A stretch of DNA of 64,000 nucleotides from Bacillus sp. (in: firmicutes) (GCA_017656295.1 JACDOC010000010.1:1-64000), one strand, 5' to 3'; positions 15,133-24,672 are shown, counted from the first letter of the stretch. Translations and numbers: made by a program. Notes: generated by a model from the letters alone, not told the origin.

Positions 15133-16416
15133 ATGGCCGATTTACGAACGAATTTAGCCGGAATTCAGTCGCCAAATCCATTTTGGCTCGCTTCAGCTCC
15201 GCCAACAAACTCTGGATATCAAGTCCAACGGGCGTTTGAAGCTGGGTGGGGCGGTGCGGTATGGAAAACGTTAGGAGATCCGATTTTAAACGTTTCTTCC
15301 CGCTTTGCTGCCTTAACGTTTAACGGGAACCGCGTCGCTGGTTTTAACAATATCGAACTCATTACTGATCGACCGCTTGATGTGAACTTACAAGAAATTT
15401 ATGAGACGAAAAAGAAATTCCCGGACCGGGCGGTAGTCGCGTCGTTAATGGTGGAGCCGAAAAGAGAAAAATGGCATGAAATCGTCAAACGAGTGGAAGA
15501 CGTAGGTGTGGATGGATTGGAACTAAACTTTGGCTGTCCGCACGGAATGGCAGAGCGAGGAATGGGGTCTGCTTCGGGACAAGTTCCGGAATTAGTTGAA
15601 AAGCAAACATATTGGGTAAAAGAAGTGGCTCAAACACCGGTGATTGTAAAGCTCACACCGAATATTACGGATATTACCGTTACAGCCGAGGCAGCGGTTC
15701 AAGGTGGAGCCGATGCCGTCAGTATGATCAATACTATTAATAGTTTAATGGGCGTTGATTTAGATACGTGGAACCCGATTCCACACGTAGGCGGGAGGGG
15801 AGCGCACGGGGGTTATTGTGGACCTGCTGTGAAACCGATCGCCCTCAACATGGTAGGCGAGTGTGCACGAAACCCACGTATTACCGTTCCGATTTCGGGA
15901 ATGGGAGGGGTTTCTGATTGGCGAAATGCGGTGGAATTTATGTTAATGGGTGCTACCAACGTTCAAGTTTGTACCGCTGTTATGCACCACGGCTTCCGAA
16001 TTGTCCAAGATTTGATTGATGGATTGAATAACTATTTAGATGAACGAGGAATTGCGTCAGTATCAGACATCGTCGGAAAATCCGTTGCAAAATATTCGGA
16101 TTGGGGCGACTTAGACTTAAATTATAAAGTCGTAGCTCGCATTAACCCGGACGTTTGTATTAATTGCAATAAATGCCATATTGCTTGTGAAGATACCTCC
16201 CATCAATGTATTGACATCGTGACAGAAAACGGAAAAGAGATCTTAAAAGTTCGTGAAGAAGATTGTGTCGGCTGTAACTTATGTTCAATTGTTTGCCCAG
16301 TGGATGGAGCGATTGATATGGTCGAAATTCCGAGCGAATTTGAACCGATGACATGGAATGAACGTCAAGCGTTAATTGGATCAGGTGCTGATTGTAAACT
16401 CGACTTGACGAAATAA
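15133..16416 (+). CDS. preA: Dihydropyrimidine dehydrogenase catalytic subunit PreA
   Basis: The catalytic FMN subunit that reduces uracil/thymine to dihydro forms. It has 427 residues. A dihydroorotate-dehydrogenase-like TIM barrel carries the active-site Cys135 in LNFGCPHGM, which corresponds to Cys671 of mammalian DPD. The C-terminus carries a two-cluster ferredoxin, CINCNKC and CVGCNLCSIVCP, that takes electrons from PreT. The ATG at 15133 follows an AAAAGGGGGAA ribosome binding site. The next gene, dihydropyrimidinase, starts 23 bases later. Confidence 0.94.
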   Translation: MADLRTNLAGIQSPNPFWLASAPPTNSGYQVQRAFEAGWGGAVWKTLGDPILNVSSRFAALTFNGNRVAGFNNIELITDRPLDVNLQEIYETKKKFPDRAVVASLMVEPKREKWHEIVKRVEDVGVDGLELNFGCPHGMAERGMGSASGQVPELVEKQTYWVKEVAQTPVIVKLTPNITDITVTAEAAVQGGADAVSMINTINSLMGVDLDTWNPIPHVGGRGAHGGYCGPAVKPIALNMVGECARNPRITVPISGMGGVSDWRNAVEFMLMGATNVQVCTAVMHHGFRIVQDLIDGLNNYLDERGIASVSDIVGKSVAKYSDWGDLDLNYKVVARINPDVCINCNKCHIACEDTSHQCIDIVTENGKEILKVREEDCVGCNLCSIVCPVDGAIDMVEIPSEFEPMTWNERQALIGSGADCKLDLTK

Positions 16417-16439
16417 ACGACAAAAGGGGAGGAGATTGG

Positions 16440-17852
16440 ATGAAAAAATTAATTAAAAACGGAACCATTGTGACAGCTACGGATACTTTTGAAGCTGAAA
16501 TCTTAATTGAAAATGGAAAAATTGTCGCCATGGGTCACCAATTAGATCCAGTAGGAGCCGAAGTCATCGATGCCAAAGGCTGCTACATTTTCCCTGGAGG
16601 AATTGATCCACACACTCATTTAGAAATGCCATTTGGGGGAACGGTATCAAAAGATGATTTTGAAACAGGGACAATTGCGGCTGCGTTTGGAGGGACGACG
16701 ACGGTTATTGATTTTTGTTTAACTAACAAAGGGGAACCGTTAAAAAAAGCGATCAATACTTGGCATGCAAAATCAAAAGATAAAGCGGTTATCGATTATA
16801 GTTTCCATTTAATGATCGCTGAAATAAATGATGATGTGTTAAACGAATTACCGAAAGTGATAGACGAAGAAGGAATTACGTCGTTTAAAGTTTTTATGGC
16901 GTACAAAAATGTGTTCCAAGCGGATGATGAAACATTATTCCGGACATTGGTGGCTGCTAAAGAACTGGGCGCGCTCGTCATGGTTCATGCAGAAAACGGC
17001 GATGTTATTGATTATTTAACGAAGAAAGCATTAACTGAAGGAAAAACAGATCCGATTTACCATGCCCTCACTCGTCCACCAGAAGTAGAAGGAGAAGCGA
17101 CAGGGAGAGCAGCTGAATTAACAGGATTAGCACAATCACAATTATATGTCGTTCATGTGTCGTGTGCTGAAGCAGTGGAAAAAATTACACAAGCTCGGAA
17201 TCGTGGTTTTGATGTATGGGGCGAAACGTGTCCACAATATTTAGTACTGGATCGATCGTATTTAGAAAAGCCGAATTTTGAAGGAGCTAAATATGTGTGG
17301 TCACCTCCGTTAAGAGAAAAATGGCATCAAGACGTTCTGTGGAATGCGTTAAAGAACGGCCAACTCCAAACATTAGGATCTGACCAATGTTCCTTTGATT
17401 TTAAAGGTCAAAAAGAACTCGGTCGCGGCGACTTTACAAAAATTCCGAACGGTGGTCCGTTCATTGAAGATCGTGTCAGTGTGTTGTTCTCTGAAGGGGT
17501 GAAAAAAGGGCGTATTACCATTAATCAATTTGTGGATATTATGTCAACACGTATTGCAAAGTTGTTTGGTCTGTTCCCGAAAAAAGGCACAATTGCCGTT
17601 GGAGCTGATGCGGACCTCGTTATTTTTGACCCGAATGTGGAGCGTACGATTTCTGCTGCTACTCATCATATGGCAGTAGACTATAACGCCTTTGAAGGGT
17701 TGAAGGTGACAGGAGAGCCGGTTTCCGTATTGTGCCGTGGTGATTTTGTCGTCAGGGATAAGCAATTTGTTGGTAAGTTAGGATACGGAAAATATTTGAA
17801 ACGTGCGAAATACGGTCAACTATTAAAAGAAGACGTTAAGCAAACGACATAA
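16440..17852 (+). CDS. hydA: Dihydropyrimidinase (D-hydantoinase)
   Basis: Opens the dihydropyrimidine ring to N-carbamoyl-beta-amino acids. It has 470 residues, typical for the cyclic amidohydrolase family. The binuclear metal site is visible: His58 and His60 (DPHTHLE), the carboxylated Lys150 (TSFKVFMAYK), a later His in MVHAENGD and another in VVHVSCAEA, and an Asp in LGSDQCSFD. Many Bacillus hydantoinases used in industry are this enzyme. It sits between preA and the NCS1 permease, so its natural substrate here is dihydrouracil or dihydrothymine. Confidence 0.94.
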   Translation: MKKLIKNGTIVTATDTFEAEILIENGKIVAMGHQLDPVGAEVIDAKGCYIFPGGIDPHTHLEMPFGGTVSKDDFETGTIAAAFGGTTTVIDFCLTNKGEPLKKAINTWHAKSKDKAVIDYSFHLMIAEINDDVLNELPKVIDEEGITSFKVFMAYKNVFQADDETLFRTLVAAKELGALVMVHAENGDVIDYLTKKALTEGKTDPIYHALTRPPEVEGEATGRAAELTGLAQSQLYVVHVSCAEAVEKITQARNRGFDVWGETCPQYLVLDRSYLEKPNFEGAKYVWSPPLREKWHQDVLWNALKNGQLQTLGSDQCSFDFKGQKELGRGDFTKIPNGGPFIEDRVSVLFSEGVKKGRITINQFVDIMSTRIAKLFGLFPKKGTIAVGADADLVIFDPNVERTISAATHHMAVDYNAFEGLKVTGEPVSVLCRGDFVVRDKQFVGKLGYGKYLKRAKYGQLLKEDVKQTT

Positions 17853-17863
17853 GGATATAAACT

Positions 17864-17893
17864 GTTGCTTGACCGAGCGACCGGTCAAGCAAC
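17864..17893 (+). promoter_or_regulatory. Perfect 12-bp intercistronic hairpin before the permease gene
   Basis: GTTGCTTGACCG (17864-17875) pairs perfectly with CGGTCAAGCAAC (17882-17893) around a 6-base loop, 11 bases after the hydA stop codon. No T-run follows, so it is not a standard terminator. It may stabilise the upstream mRNA, limit read-through or bind a protein. Confidence 0.7.
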
Positions 17894-17933
17894 GGTTTCG
17901 AAAAAAATGGGCATTCCAAAAGGGGAGATGCGT

Positions 17934-19424
17934 ATGAAAAAAGAGATTAATTATTTAAAATCACCAGACTTGCTACCGATTCCACAGCATGAGCGAAAAA
18001 TTACGACACTAGGTTTTGCTTTTATGTGGGTCGGAATGGTCGTTGTATTAGCGACATTTGCAATCGGTGGGGCTGGTGTTCAATCATTGCCACTACCTCT
18101 CGTTTTGTTAGGTACCATTATTGGTTCCCTTGCTATTGGCTTTTTTATTTCGCTGACCGCAGATATTGGGATTGAACATGGACTTTCGTTTCCTGTTTAT
18201 ATGCGTGCTCCATTTGGTACGATAGGCACGCACATTCCGTCTATCGTACGTGGATTAGCCGCTTCGATGTGGTTTGGGATTAACACGTATTTCGGGTCTA
18301 CAGCGATGAACGGAATATTAAATTTGCTATGGGGATTTGACAATTGGTTTTTATGTTTTATTTTATTTGCTATCGTCCAATTACTCAATACAGCACTTGG
18401 AATTAAAGCTGTTGAACGATTCGCTGATTTAGCCGCACCGATTATTATCCTCATTTCTTGTTGGATGTATGTTTCATTATCTGACAAAGCGGCACTTCAA
18501 GGAAGAGATGTATGGAGCTGGGCCGAAAATCCAGTGACTGGCGCTGCCGCTTTCACCGCCTTTTTAGTCGTCATCTTCAGTAATATGGGCTTCTGGTCAA
18601 CATTATCTGCCGATATTCCTTCCATTTCCCGTTACATTAAAGCACCGAAACACGAACGAAATTGGTTTAAACGAAACAAAGGAGCACTTATTGGAAGTTT
18701 AGTCGCTTTGCCATTAACGCAAGCCTTTATGGTGTTAATCGGTGGAGTGGCGTACGTTGCTGTAAAAAATTATGACCCTGTGATTGCGTTACAAGAAGCA
18801 GCTTCTGGATTAATTTTAGGAGTACTGCTACTCATGATTGTGTTAGCTCAATGGTCAACAAACATTTCTGCTAACATCGTACCGGCGGCAACCATTTTCT
18901 CCAACGTTGGTGGTCCGAAGTTTCCGTTTTGGGCAGGAGTCATTGCAGCAGGGATTGCGGGAACGATAGTCCAACCGTGGAACTTGTTTGGGGTCATTAT
19001 TCCGATTCTTCTCTTTGTGGGAGGCATTCTTTCGGCCATTGTTGGCATCCTTGTCTCTGACTACTATTTCATTCGAAAGAGACGGGTAAACGTGCACGAT
19101 TTGTATAAGCATAACGGGCAATTCCGCTATATGAACGGTATTAACTTAGCAGGTTTTATATCTTGGATTGTTGGAGGAGGCGTTTCTTATTTCTTCCCGA
19201 GTTATTCGTTCTTAGTCGGTTTTGTTGTCGGAGGTGGCTGTTATTATGTTCTAGGAAAGTACTGGTGGTTTAAAAAATATAAACAAGCTGAACTAGAAGA
19301 TCCAAGTGATGAAAAATATTTAGGAATTACGGTTGGAAGAGATTGGGACATTCCTTTAGAGGATGAAGTCGTCATTGCAGGTTCTTCCGACGTATTTATT
19401 ATCGATTCAAGTAAATCGACATAG
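17934..19424 (+). CDS. NCS1-family nucleobase permease (uracil/allantoin type)
   Basis: A cytosine/uracil/thiamine/allantoin (NCS1) transporter of 496 residues with about 12 transmembrane helices. The start MKKEINYL at 17934 follows AGGGGAG; the frame is open upstream without a suitable site. Family signatures are visible: the N-terminal PQHERKITTLGFAFMW and, in helix 3, MRAPFGTIGTHIPSIVRG followed by WFGINTYFGS. Placed inside a pyrimidine degradation operon, it most likely imports uracil or thymine, possibly hydantoins. The exact substrate is inferred. Confidence 0.87.
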   Translation: MKKEINYLKSPDLLPIPQHERKITTLGFAFMWVGMVVVLATFAIGGAGVQSLPLPLVLLGTIIGSLAIGFFISLTADIGIEHGLSFPVYMRAPFGTIGTHIPSIVRGLAASMWFGINTYFGSTAMNGILNLLWGFDNWFLCFILFAIVQLLNTALGIKAVERFADLAAPIIILISCWMYVSLSDKAALQGRDVWSWAENPVTGAAAFTAFLVVIFSNMGFWSTLSADIPSISRYIKAPKHERNWFKRNKGALIGSLVALPLTQAFMVLIGGVAYVAVKNYDPVIALQEAASGLILGVLLLMIVLAQWSTNISANIVPAATIFSNVGGPKFPFWAGVIAAGIAGTIVQPWNLFGVIIPILLFVGGILSAIVGILVSDYYFIRKRRVNVHDLYKHNGQFRYMNGINLAGFISWIVGGGVSYFFPSYSFLVGFVVGGGCYYVLGKYWWFKKYKQAELEDPSDEKYLGITVGRDWDIPLEDEVVIAGSSDVFIIDSSKST

Positions 19425-19437
19425 GGAGGGATTTTCC

Positions 19438-19665
19438 ATGAATGATTCTATTGTGTATGAAAAAGAACGTGCCGAAATGGATTATTTATTAAGTAAAGGT
19501 TATGTCATTACCAAAGTGAACGAACATTTAAACGGGGCGATTGTTGAGTTTGAAGACCCACAAGGTGAACTTCCGAAAGAAGTGTTAAACATCACAAATG
19601 CCGATGCCCGAAAGTACTTTTCGTGCATTATTCGGCGTCAAAAGTCCGTAAAAAACCAAACGTAA
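19438..19665 (+). CDS. Small conserved-looking protein of the pyrimidine island
   Basis: 75 residues with a strong GGGAGG site before the ATG at 19438, 13 bases after the permease stop. The protein is soluble and acidic in its first half (ERAEMDYLLSKGYVI), with a central beta-like stretch (GAIVEFEDP) and a basic tail (IIRRQKSVK). I do not recognise a family. Its place at the end of the permease operon, before a terminator, suggests an accessory or regulatory role in pyrimidine use. It has no membrane segment, cysteine pair or HTH. Confidence 0.7.
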   Translation: MNDSIVYEKERAEMDYLLSKGYVITKVNEHLNGAIVEFEDPQGELPKEVLNITNADARKYFSCIIRRQKSVKNQT

Positions 19666-19672
19666 ACCTAAT

Positions 19673-19707
19673 AGAATGGGCTCTTCATAAGGGGTCCATT
19701 CTTTTTT
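19673..19707 (+). terminator. Terminator of the pyrimidine operon
   Basis: The stem AGAATGGGCTC pairs with GGGGTCCATTCT (with G-T pairs) and is followed by six T. It ends the ureidopropionase-to-small-protein transcript. Confidence 0.8.
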
Positions 19708-19721
19708 GTGGTTCCGACATC

Positions 19722-19915
19722 TTAAATTTTGGCTATGTTATATGTGATTTGTTGATTTTTAGCAAGTTATTCACACGGCGGCGACTCCAGCGGGAACTAG
19801 AAGCCACAAGACCGTTCCTTGAGCGTAGCGAGGGAAGCGGCTTGCCCGCGGAAAGCGTCCGCCACAAGCGAAATGTATAAATTTCAACAGTATCGTTTAT
19901 CAGAGCCTAAATTTT
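19722..19915 (+). repeat. Dispersed ~180-bp repeat, copy 1
   Basis: Shares long blocks with 29536-29710 and, inverted, 52335-52519: GGCTATGTT near one end, GTTGATTTTTAGC, ACGGCGGCGACTCCAGCGGG, TTGAGCGTAGCGAGGGAAGC, GGAAAGCGTC and CAACAGTATC at the other end. The ends of this copy are imperfect inverted repeats (AGGCTATG-like and CAGAGCCT with flanking AAATTTT). It has no coding capacity and is consistent with a MITE or similar intergenic element. Confidence 0.8.
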
Positions 19916-20064
19916 AAAAAATGTAAGTGGATATGAAATAGTGGTCCCTTCATGTCGAAAACTCCCACGTTTTCACTAGTATTGTATTGTTTTGTAGATT
20001 TCAAGACGCATGGACAAATCCACGATATAATGGAGTTAGACATTTTGTAAAAGGAGGCGACGCT

Positions 20065-21648
20065 ATGCAAGATGTTGCCTGTCTCACTGTAAAGGATATA
20101 TTAAAACGAAAGTATTTTGATAACGCAGAAGTGATTGCAGGAAAGTCGGGATTAATGCGAAAGGTTAAATGGGTTCATGTCGTAGAAGTTCCGAAAATTC
20201 AACAGTTGTTGAACGGCCAAGAGTTAATTTTATCAACAGGTGTGGGCTGGAAAGAAGACGAACAACTATTTCTCCACTTTTTAAACGACCTCATCCTTAG
20301 TCAAGCCTCTGGTTTATGCATTGAAATGGGGACCTATACAACTACTATTCCTTCGAGTGTGCTCTCCTTAGCTAATCAACATCATTTTCCTATCATTGTT
20401 TTCCGTGAAGAGGTCCCTTTTGTAAACATTACCCAAGATATTCATACTTACATAATCAATCAACAATATTCCATTTTACAAAAATTAGAAGCGTATTCCC
20501 AGCAATTAAATGCACGTCTTTTATCCGTTCATCATTTTAAAGAAATTCTCGGATTATTGCATTACTATACGGGTTACCACGTCGTTTTGACGCTAGCAAA
20601 TAATGAAGTATATGTGTTGCCGGATGGACAAGAAGACATCATAAACGATCTTGAACAGAAATCCAGTCATATAGCGATGAAAGAAATTTATGTCATGAAC
20701 AAGCCATACGGAACACTTTATATCATGGCTCAAAAGAAAGAAATAAGTGAAGTCGATGTGCTCATATTAAATCGTACAGCGACCGCATTAGCACAACATT
20801 TTTTACGAGAGATGTTTGTGGAAGAAAAAAAACGGGGCAAACAATCAGAGTGGATTCGTTCTTGGTTAGAAGGAGTCGATTCAATTAAAGGAGAACAATT
20901 GATCCATTCATATTTCAAGAAAGGGATTAAAGGTGGCGTGGTTTGTTTTGTACGGACGAAAGAAGTAGAAGGCTACCATGATGGAACGTATTTTCACCTT
21001 TTTGCCCGGTCTATTTTTGAACAATTAGGCTTTCATTTCCTTGCTGCCGAGCATGCAGGAGACCATATCTTTGTGTTGTTCAATCAAAGAGAACATCAAC
21101 ATTGGAAAGAGCGCGTTCAACGTGGATTAGAAAAAATCATGAAAATGCCAGAAACGTATAAAAGGAACATTCATATCTTGACAATCGGGATTGGTAAATA
21201 TGCACATCAATTATCCGATTTCCCTACGAGCTTTCAAACTGCCAAAGAAGCCATTCGAATTCATAGAAACATTCGCCAAACAAGTGATCTATGCTTTTAT
21301 GATGAGTTGCACATGTATCGCATTATCGGACTGTTGCAACAAAGTACGAATCTACAAGAAATCATAGCGGAATATTTGCAACCGCTTATTGACTATGACC
21401 GGAAACATCACGGGAAGCTGCTCGAAACATTGAAAGTATTTTTACAATGCAACTGTTCGAAAAAAGAAACAGCGAAAAAACTATATGTTGTTAGGCAGAC
21501 ACTGTATCATCGATTGTCAAAAATTGAACAATTGTTAGGCAAAGACTTTTTACATTCGGATAAACGGATAGCGATTGAATTAATGCTGTATGCCCATGAC
21601 TTTTTACAACAAGAACAGACGACACAATCATCCATATCAATCGATTAA
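20065..21648 (+). CDS. PucR-family transcriptional regulator
   Basis: A 527-residue regulator. The N-terminal PucR domain (residues ~1-130, LTVKDILKRKYFDNAEVIAG...) is followed by a central GGDEF-like ligand region and a C-terminal helix-turn-helix of the PucR type (about 465-515, CSKKETAKKLYVVRQTLYHRL). The start at 20065 follows AAAGGAGG. B. subtilis PucR controls purine breakdown; here the gene lies between the two halves of a pyrimidine catabolic island and most likely activates both. The matched boxes at 12603 and 21684 are candidates for its binding sites. A TATAAT at about 20026 may be its own -10. Confidence 0.88.
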   Translation: MQDVACLTVKDILKRKYFDNAEVIAGKSGLMRKVKWVHVVEVPKIQQLLNGQELILSTGVGWKEDEQLFLHFLNDLILSQASGLCIEMGTYTTTIPSSVLSLANQHHFPIIVFREEVPFVNITQDIHTYIINQQYSILQKLEAYSQQLNARLLSVHHFKEILGLLHYYTGYHVVLTLANNEVYVLPDGQEDIINDLEQKSSHIAMKEIYVMNKPYGTLYIMAQKKEISEVDVLILNRTATALAQHFLREMFVEEKKRGKQSEWIRSWLEGVDSIKGEQLIHSYFKKGIKGGVVCFVRTKEVEGYHDGTYFHLFARSIFEQLGFHFLAAEHAGDHIFVLFNQREHQHWKERVQRGLEKIMKMPETYKRNIHILTIGIGKYAHQLSDFPTSFQTAKEAIRIHRNIRQTSDLCFYDELHMYRIIGLLQQSTNLQEIIAEYLQPLIDYDRKHHGKLLETLKVFLQCNCSKKETAKKLYVVRQTLYHRLSKIEQLLGKDFLHSDKRIAIELMLYAHDFLQQEQTTQSSISID

Positions 21649-21683
21649 ATAAGATATTCATAATGTGTAATAGGGTGTAAAGA

Positions 21684-21731
21684 ACATTTGACATTATGTC
21701 TAATGAATGGATTTTAAACATAAGGGATAAT
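21684..21731 (+). promoter_or_regulatory. Second copy of the candidate PucR box with -10
   Basis: ACATTTGACATTATGT (21684-21699) begins exactly 42 bp before GATAAT (21726-21731), as at 12603. The -35 position carries a poor ATGAAT, which suggests activator dependence. It drives the dehydrogenase-aminotransferase pair. Confidence 0.5.
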
Positions 21732-21771
21732 GAACGTAGGAAAAGATTGCTAGAAAGGGAGGATGGGAGAA

Positions 21772-23238
21772 ATGGAAACGACAAAGAAAAGTACGAAACT
21801 CGTTCAAAATTTTATTGGGGGAGAATGGGTGAAATCAAAAGGAACTACTGTCCTAGACGTTCCAAATCCAGCTACGGGGGAAGTGCTCGGTCAAGTACCA
21901 CTATCCACTAAAGAAGATGTCGATCATGCGGTAAAGGTAGCGAAAGAAGCATTTCAAACGTGGAAAAAAACACCGGTACCGAAACGGGCACGTATTATGT
22001 TTAAATTTCATACATTACTTGTTGAGCATCACGAAGAACTAGCGAAGTTAGTCGTACAAGAAAACGGTAAAGCGTATAAAGAAGCGTACGGCGAAATTCA
22101 GCGAGGAATCGAATGTGTTGAATTTGCCGCAGGTGCTCCTACCTTATTAATGGGAGAATCGTTAAGTAATATTGCTGAGGATATCGATTCGGAAATGTTC
22201 CGTTATCCGCTCGGTGTCGTCGGTGGCATTACTCCATTTAACTTCCCGATGATGGTTCCACTATGGATGTTCCCGTTGGCGATTGTTTGTGGGAATACGT
22301 TTGTATTAAAACCTTCTGAGCGAACCCCGTTAATGGCCAATCGTCTGGCCGAACTGTTTACGGAAGCGGGGGCACCGAAAGGAGTTCTAAATGTCGTACA
22401 CGGAGCACATGATGTAGTAAATGGTTTATTGGAACACCCAGATATTGCGGCTATCTCTTTCGTTGGTTCCCAACCGGTGGCTAAATACGTATATGAACGA
22501 GCAGCAGCGAATGGAAAGCGAGTACAAGCATTGTCTGGAGCGAAAAACCATCATATCGTTATGCCTGATGCTGATATGGATAAAGCGCTACAACATATCA
22601 TGAGCTCGACGTTTGGTAGCGCAGGCCAACGTTGTATGGCGTGTAGCGCAGTCGTTTTAGTCGGGGATAACGACCAATTCATACGCGAATTGAAAAAACA
22701 CGCCGACCAATTACCGATCGGAAATGGGATGGATGAAGAAGTTCTTTTAACCCCAGTTATTCGAGAGGCCCATCGGCAAAAAGTACTTGGCTATATTGAA
22801 AAAGGAATTGAAGAGGGGGCTGACCTTGTTCGAGATGGACGAAGAGAAATGGCGTTATTTGAAAAAGGAAATTTCTTAGGTCCAACGATTTTTGACCATG
22901 TGACCCCAGAGATGACGATCGCGAAAGAAGAAATTTTTGCCCCTGTGTTAAGTGTACTTCGTGCGAAAGATTTAGATGAAGCGCTTAACTATATTCGGAA
23001 ATCACGCTATGGCAATGGGGCGACAATTTATACGAAAGATGCGAAAGCGATTCGAAAGTTCCGTGAAGAAGCTGATGCAGGCATGCTTGGTGTCAATGTC
23101 GGTGTGCCGGCGACGATGGCGTTTTTCCCGTTCTCGGGATGGAAAGATTCATTCTACGGTGATTTACACGTAAACGGAAAAGACGGGGTGAACTTTTATA
23201 CGAAGAAGAAGATGATTACGTCGCGCTTTGATTTTTAA
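21772..23238 (+). CDS. mmsA: CoA-acylating (methyl)malonate-semialdehyde dehydrogenase
   Basis: Oxidises malonate semialdehyde to acetyl-CoA, or methylmalonate semialdehyde to propionyl-CoA, with NAD and CoA and loss of CO2. It has 488 residues with the aldehyde-dehydrogenase Cys in [11 protein letters not shown] (about residue 286), the signature of the MMSDH/IolA branch. The first ATG at 21763 abuts the GGGAGG site, so the ATG at 21772 (9-base spacing) is preferred. Without iol or val genes around, its function here is the last step of uracil/thymine degradation after the adjacent aminotransferase. Confidence 0.92.
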   Translation: METTKKSTKLVQNFIGGEWVKSKGTTVLDVPNPATGEVLGQVPLSTKEDVDHAVKVAKEAFQTWKKTPVPKRARIMFKFHTLLVEHHEELAKLVVQENGKAYKEAYGEIQRGIECVEFAAGAPTLLMGESLSNIAEDIDSEMFRYPLGVVGGITPFNFPMMVPLWMFPLAIVCGNTFVLKPSERTPLMANRLAELFTEAGAPKGVLNVVHGAHDVVNGLLEHPDIAAISFVGSQPVAKYVYERAAANGKRVQALSGAKNHHIVMPDADMDKALQHIMSSTFGSAGQRCMACSAVVLVGDNDQFIRELKKHADQLPIGNGMDEEVLLTPVIREAHRQKVLGYIEKGIEEGADLVRDGRREMALFEKGNFLGPTIFDHVTPEMTIAKEEIFAPVLSVLRAKDLDEALNYIRKSRYGNGATIYTKDAKAIRKFREEADAGMLGVNVGVPATMAFFPFSGWKDSFYGDLHVNGKDGVNFYTKKKMITSRFDF

Positions 23239-23275
23239 TTCGTAGGGGAAATTTTTTGCGGAAGGGGAGTCAGTG

Positions 23276-24628
23276 ATGCCAGTTAGTGAACGGCATGATT
23301 TATTGAAAAAAGACGATGCCTACATTTGGCATTCGATGAAGCCGTACAATCCGGATGCCACCATGGTGGTGGACCATGCAGAAGGTGTGTGGATTACAGA
23401 TATTCACGGAAACAAATATTTAGATGCGATGTCTGGATTGTGGTGTGTAAACGTCGGATATGGTCGGAAAGAATTAGCGGAAGCGGCATATGAACAATTG
23501 AAACAACTCTCTTACGTTCCGTTAACGCAAAGTCATGTTCCAGCCATTGAGTTAGGAGAAAAATTAAACGAATGGCTCGGAGACGACTATGTCATCTTTT
23601 TCTCGAATAGTGGCTCCGAAGCGAACGAAACGGCTTTTAAAATCGCCCGCCAATATCATCAACAAAAAGGGGAACACAATCGATATAAAATCGTCTCCCG
23701 TTATCGTGCCTATCATGGAAACTCCATGGCGGCCTTAGCAGCAACCGGTCAAGCCCAACGAAAGTTTAAGTATGAACCACTAGCACCAGGGTTTATTCAC
23801 GTATCTCCACCTGATACGTACCGGATGACGGATGCAGATGAAAAAGATCCACACAACATGGCGTGCGTGAAAGAAGTGGATCAAGTGATGACTTGGGAGT
23901 TAAGCGAAACGATTGCCGCGATGATTATGGAGCCCATTATTACAGGAGGAGGTATTCTCGTTCCTCCAGAAGGCTATATGAAAGCCGTAAAAGAGATTTG
24001 TGAAAAACACGGAGCGCTCTTAATCGTCGATGAAGTCATTTGTGGCTTTGGACGAACAGGAAAACCGTTTGGTTTTATGCATTATGGAGTAAAGCCGGAT
24101 ATTATCACGATGGCGAAAGGAATTACAAGCGCCTACTTACCGCTTTCAGCAACAGCGGTTCGAAAAGAAATTTATGAAGCGTTTAAAGGAAGCGAAGAAT
24201 ATGAATTCTTCCGCCATATCAATACGTTCGGTGGAAATCCAGCAGCCTGTGCACTCGCCTTAATAAATTTAGACATTATGGAAAACGAAAAGCTTTCGGA
24301 TCGTTCAGCGGAAGTCGGCGAACGAATGATCAATGATTTACGAAATCTGTTACAAGACCATCCATATGTCGGGGATGTCCGTGGAAAAGGACTGTTAATC
24401 GGGATTGAACTTGTAAAAGACAAACAATCAAAAGATCCTCTTGAGAATGAAAAAGTGAATCAGGTGATTAGCAAGTGTAAAGAAGATGGAGTCATCATCG
24501 GGAAAAATGGATACACGGTAGCGGGGTATAACAATGTCCTCACATTAGCTCCACCGCTTATCATTGAAGATGAAGATGTTGCTCTATTAATTCAAACGTT
24601 GAAAAGAGCTTTATATTCTATCACATAA
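23276..24628 (+). CDS. Class III aminotransferase (beta-alanine/beta-aminoisobutyrate)
   Basis: A PLP-dependent omega-aminotransferase of 450 residues. GSEANETAFK and the class III signature IVDEVICGFGRTGK are visible. The PLP lysine lies in ITMAKGITSAY (about residue 282). In context it deaminates beta-alanine or beta-aminoisobutyrate to the semialdehyde used by the neighbouring dehydrogenase. The ATG at 23276 is used; a GTG one codon upstream is an alternative. Relatives are annotated as beta-alanine:pyruvate or aspartate aminotransferase-family proteins, so the acceptor is uncertain. A strong terminator follows. Confidence 0.88.
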   Translation: MPVSERHDLLKKDDAYIWHSMKPYNPDATMVVDHAEGVWITDIHGNKYLDAMSGLWCVNVGYGRKELAEAAYEQLKQLSYVPLTQSHVPAIELGEKLNEWLGDDYVIFFSNSGSEANETAFKIARQYHQQKGEHNRYKIVSRYRAYHGNSMAALAATGQAQRKFKYEPLAPGFIHVSPPDTYRMTDADEKDPHNMACVKEVDQVMTWELSETIAAMIMEPIITGGGILVPPEGYMKAVKEICEKHGALLIVDEVICGFGRTGKPFGFMHYGVKPDIITMAKGITSAYLPLSATAVRKEIYEAFKGSEEYEFFRHINTFGGNPAACALALINLDIMENEKLSDRSAEVGERMINDLRNLLQDHPYVGDVRGKGLLIGIELVKDKQSKDPLENEKVNQVISKCKEDGVIIGKNGYTVAGYNNVLTLAPPLIIEDEDVALLIQTLKRALYSIT

Positions 24629-24642
24629 AAGGGTTTTGTGAG

Positions 24643-24672
24643 CTCGTAGTCAACCACGACTACGAGTTTTTT
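24643..24672 (+). terminator. Terminator after the aminotransferase gene
   Basis: A perfect stem, CTCGTAGTC (24643-24651) with GACTACGAG (24658-24666), is followed by six T. Confidence 0.9.

Noticed and set aside
19623-19880. Open frame of 85 residues after the small pyrimidine-operon gene
   Set aside because: It runs through a terminator and the dispersed repeat, has no proper start site and has a low-complexity translation.
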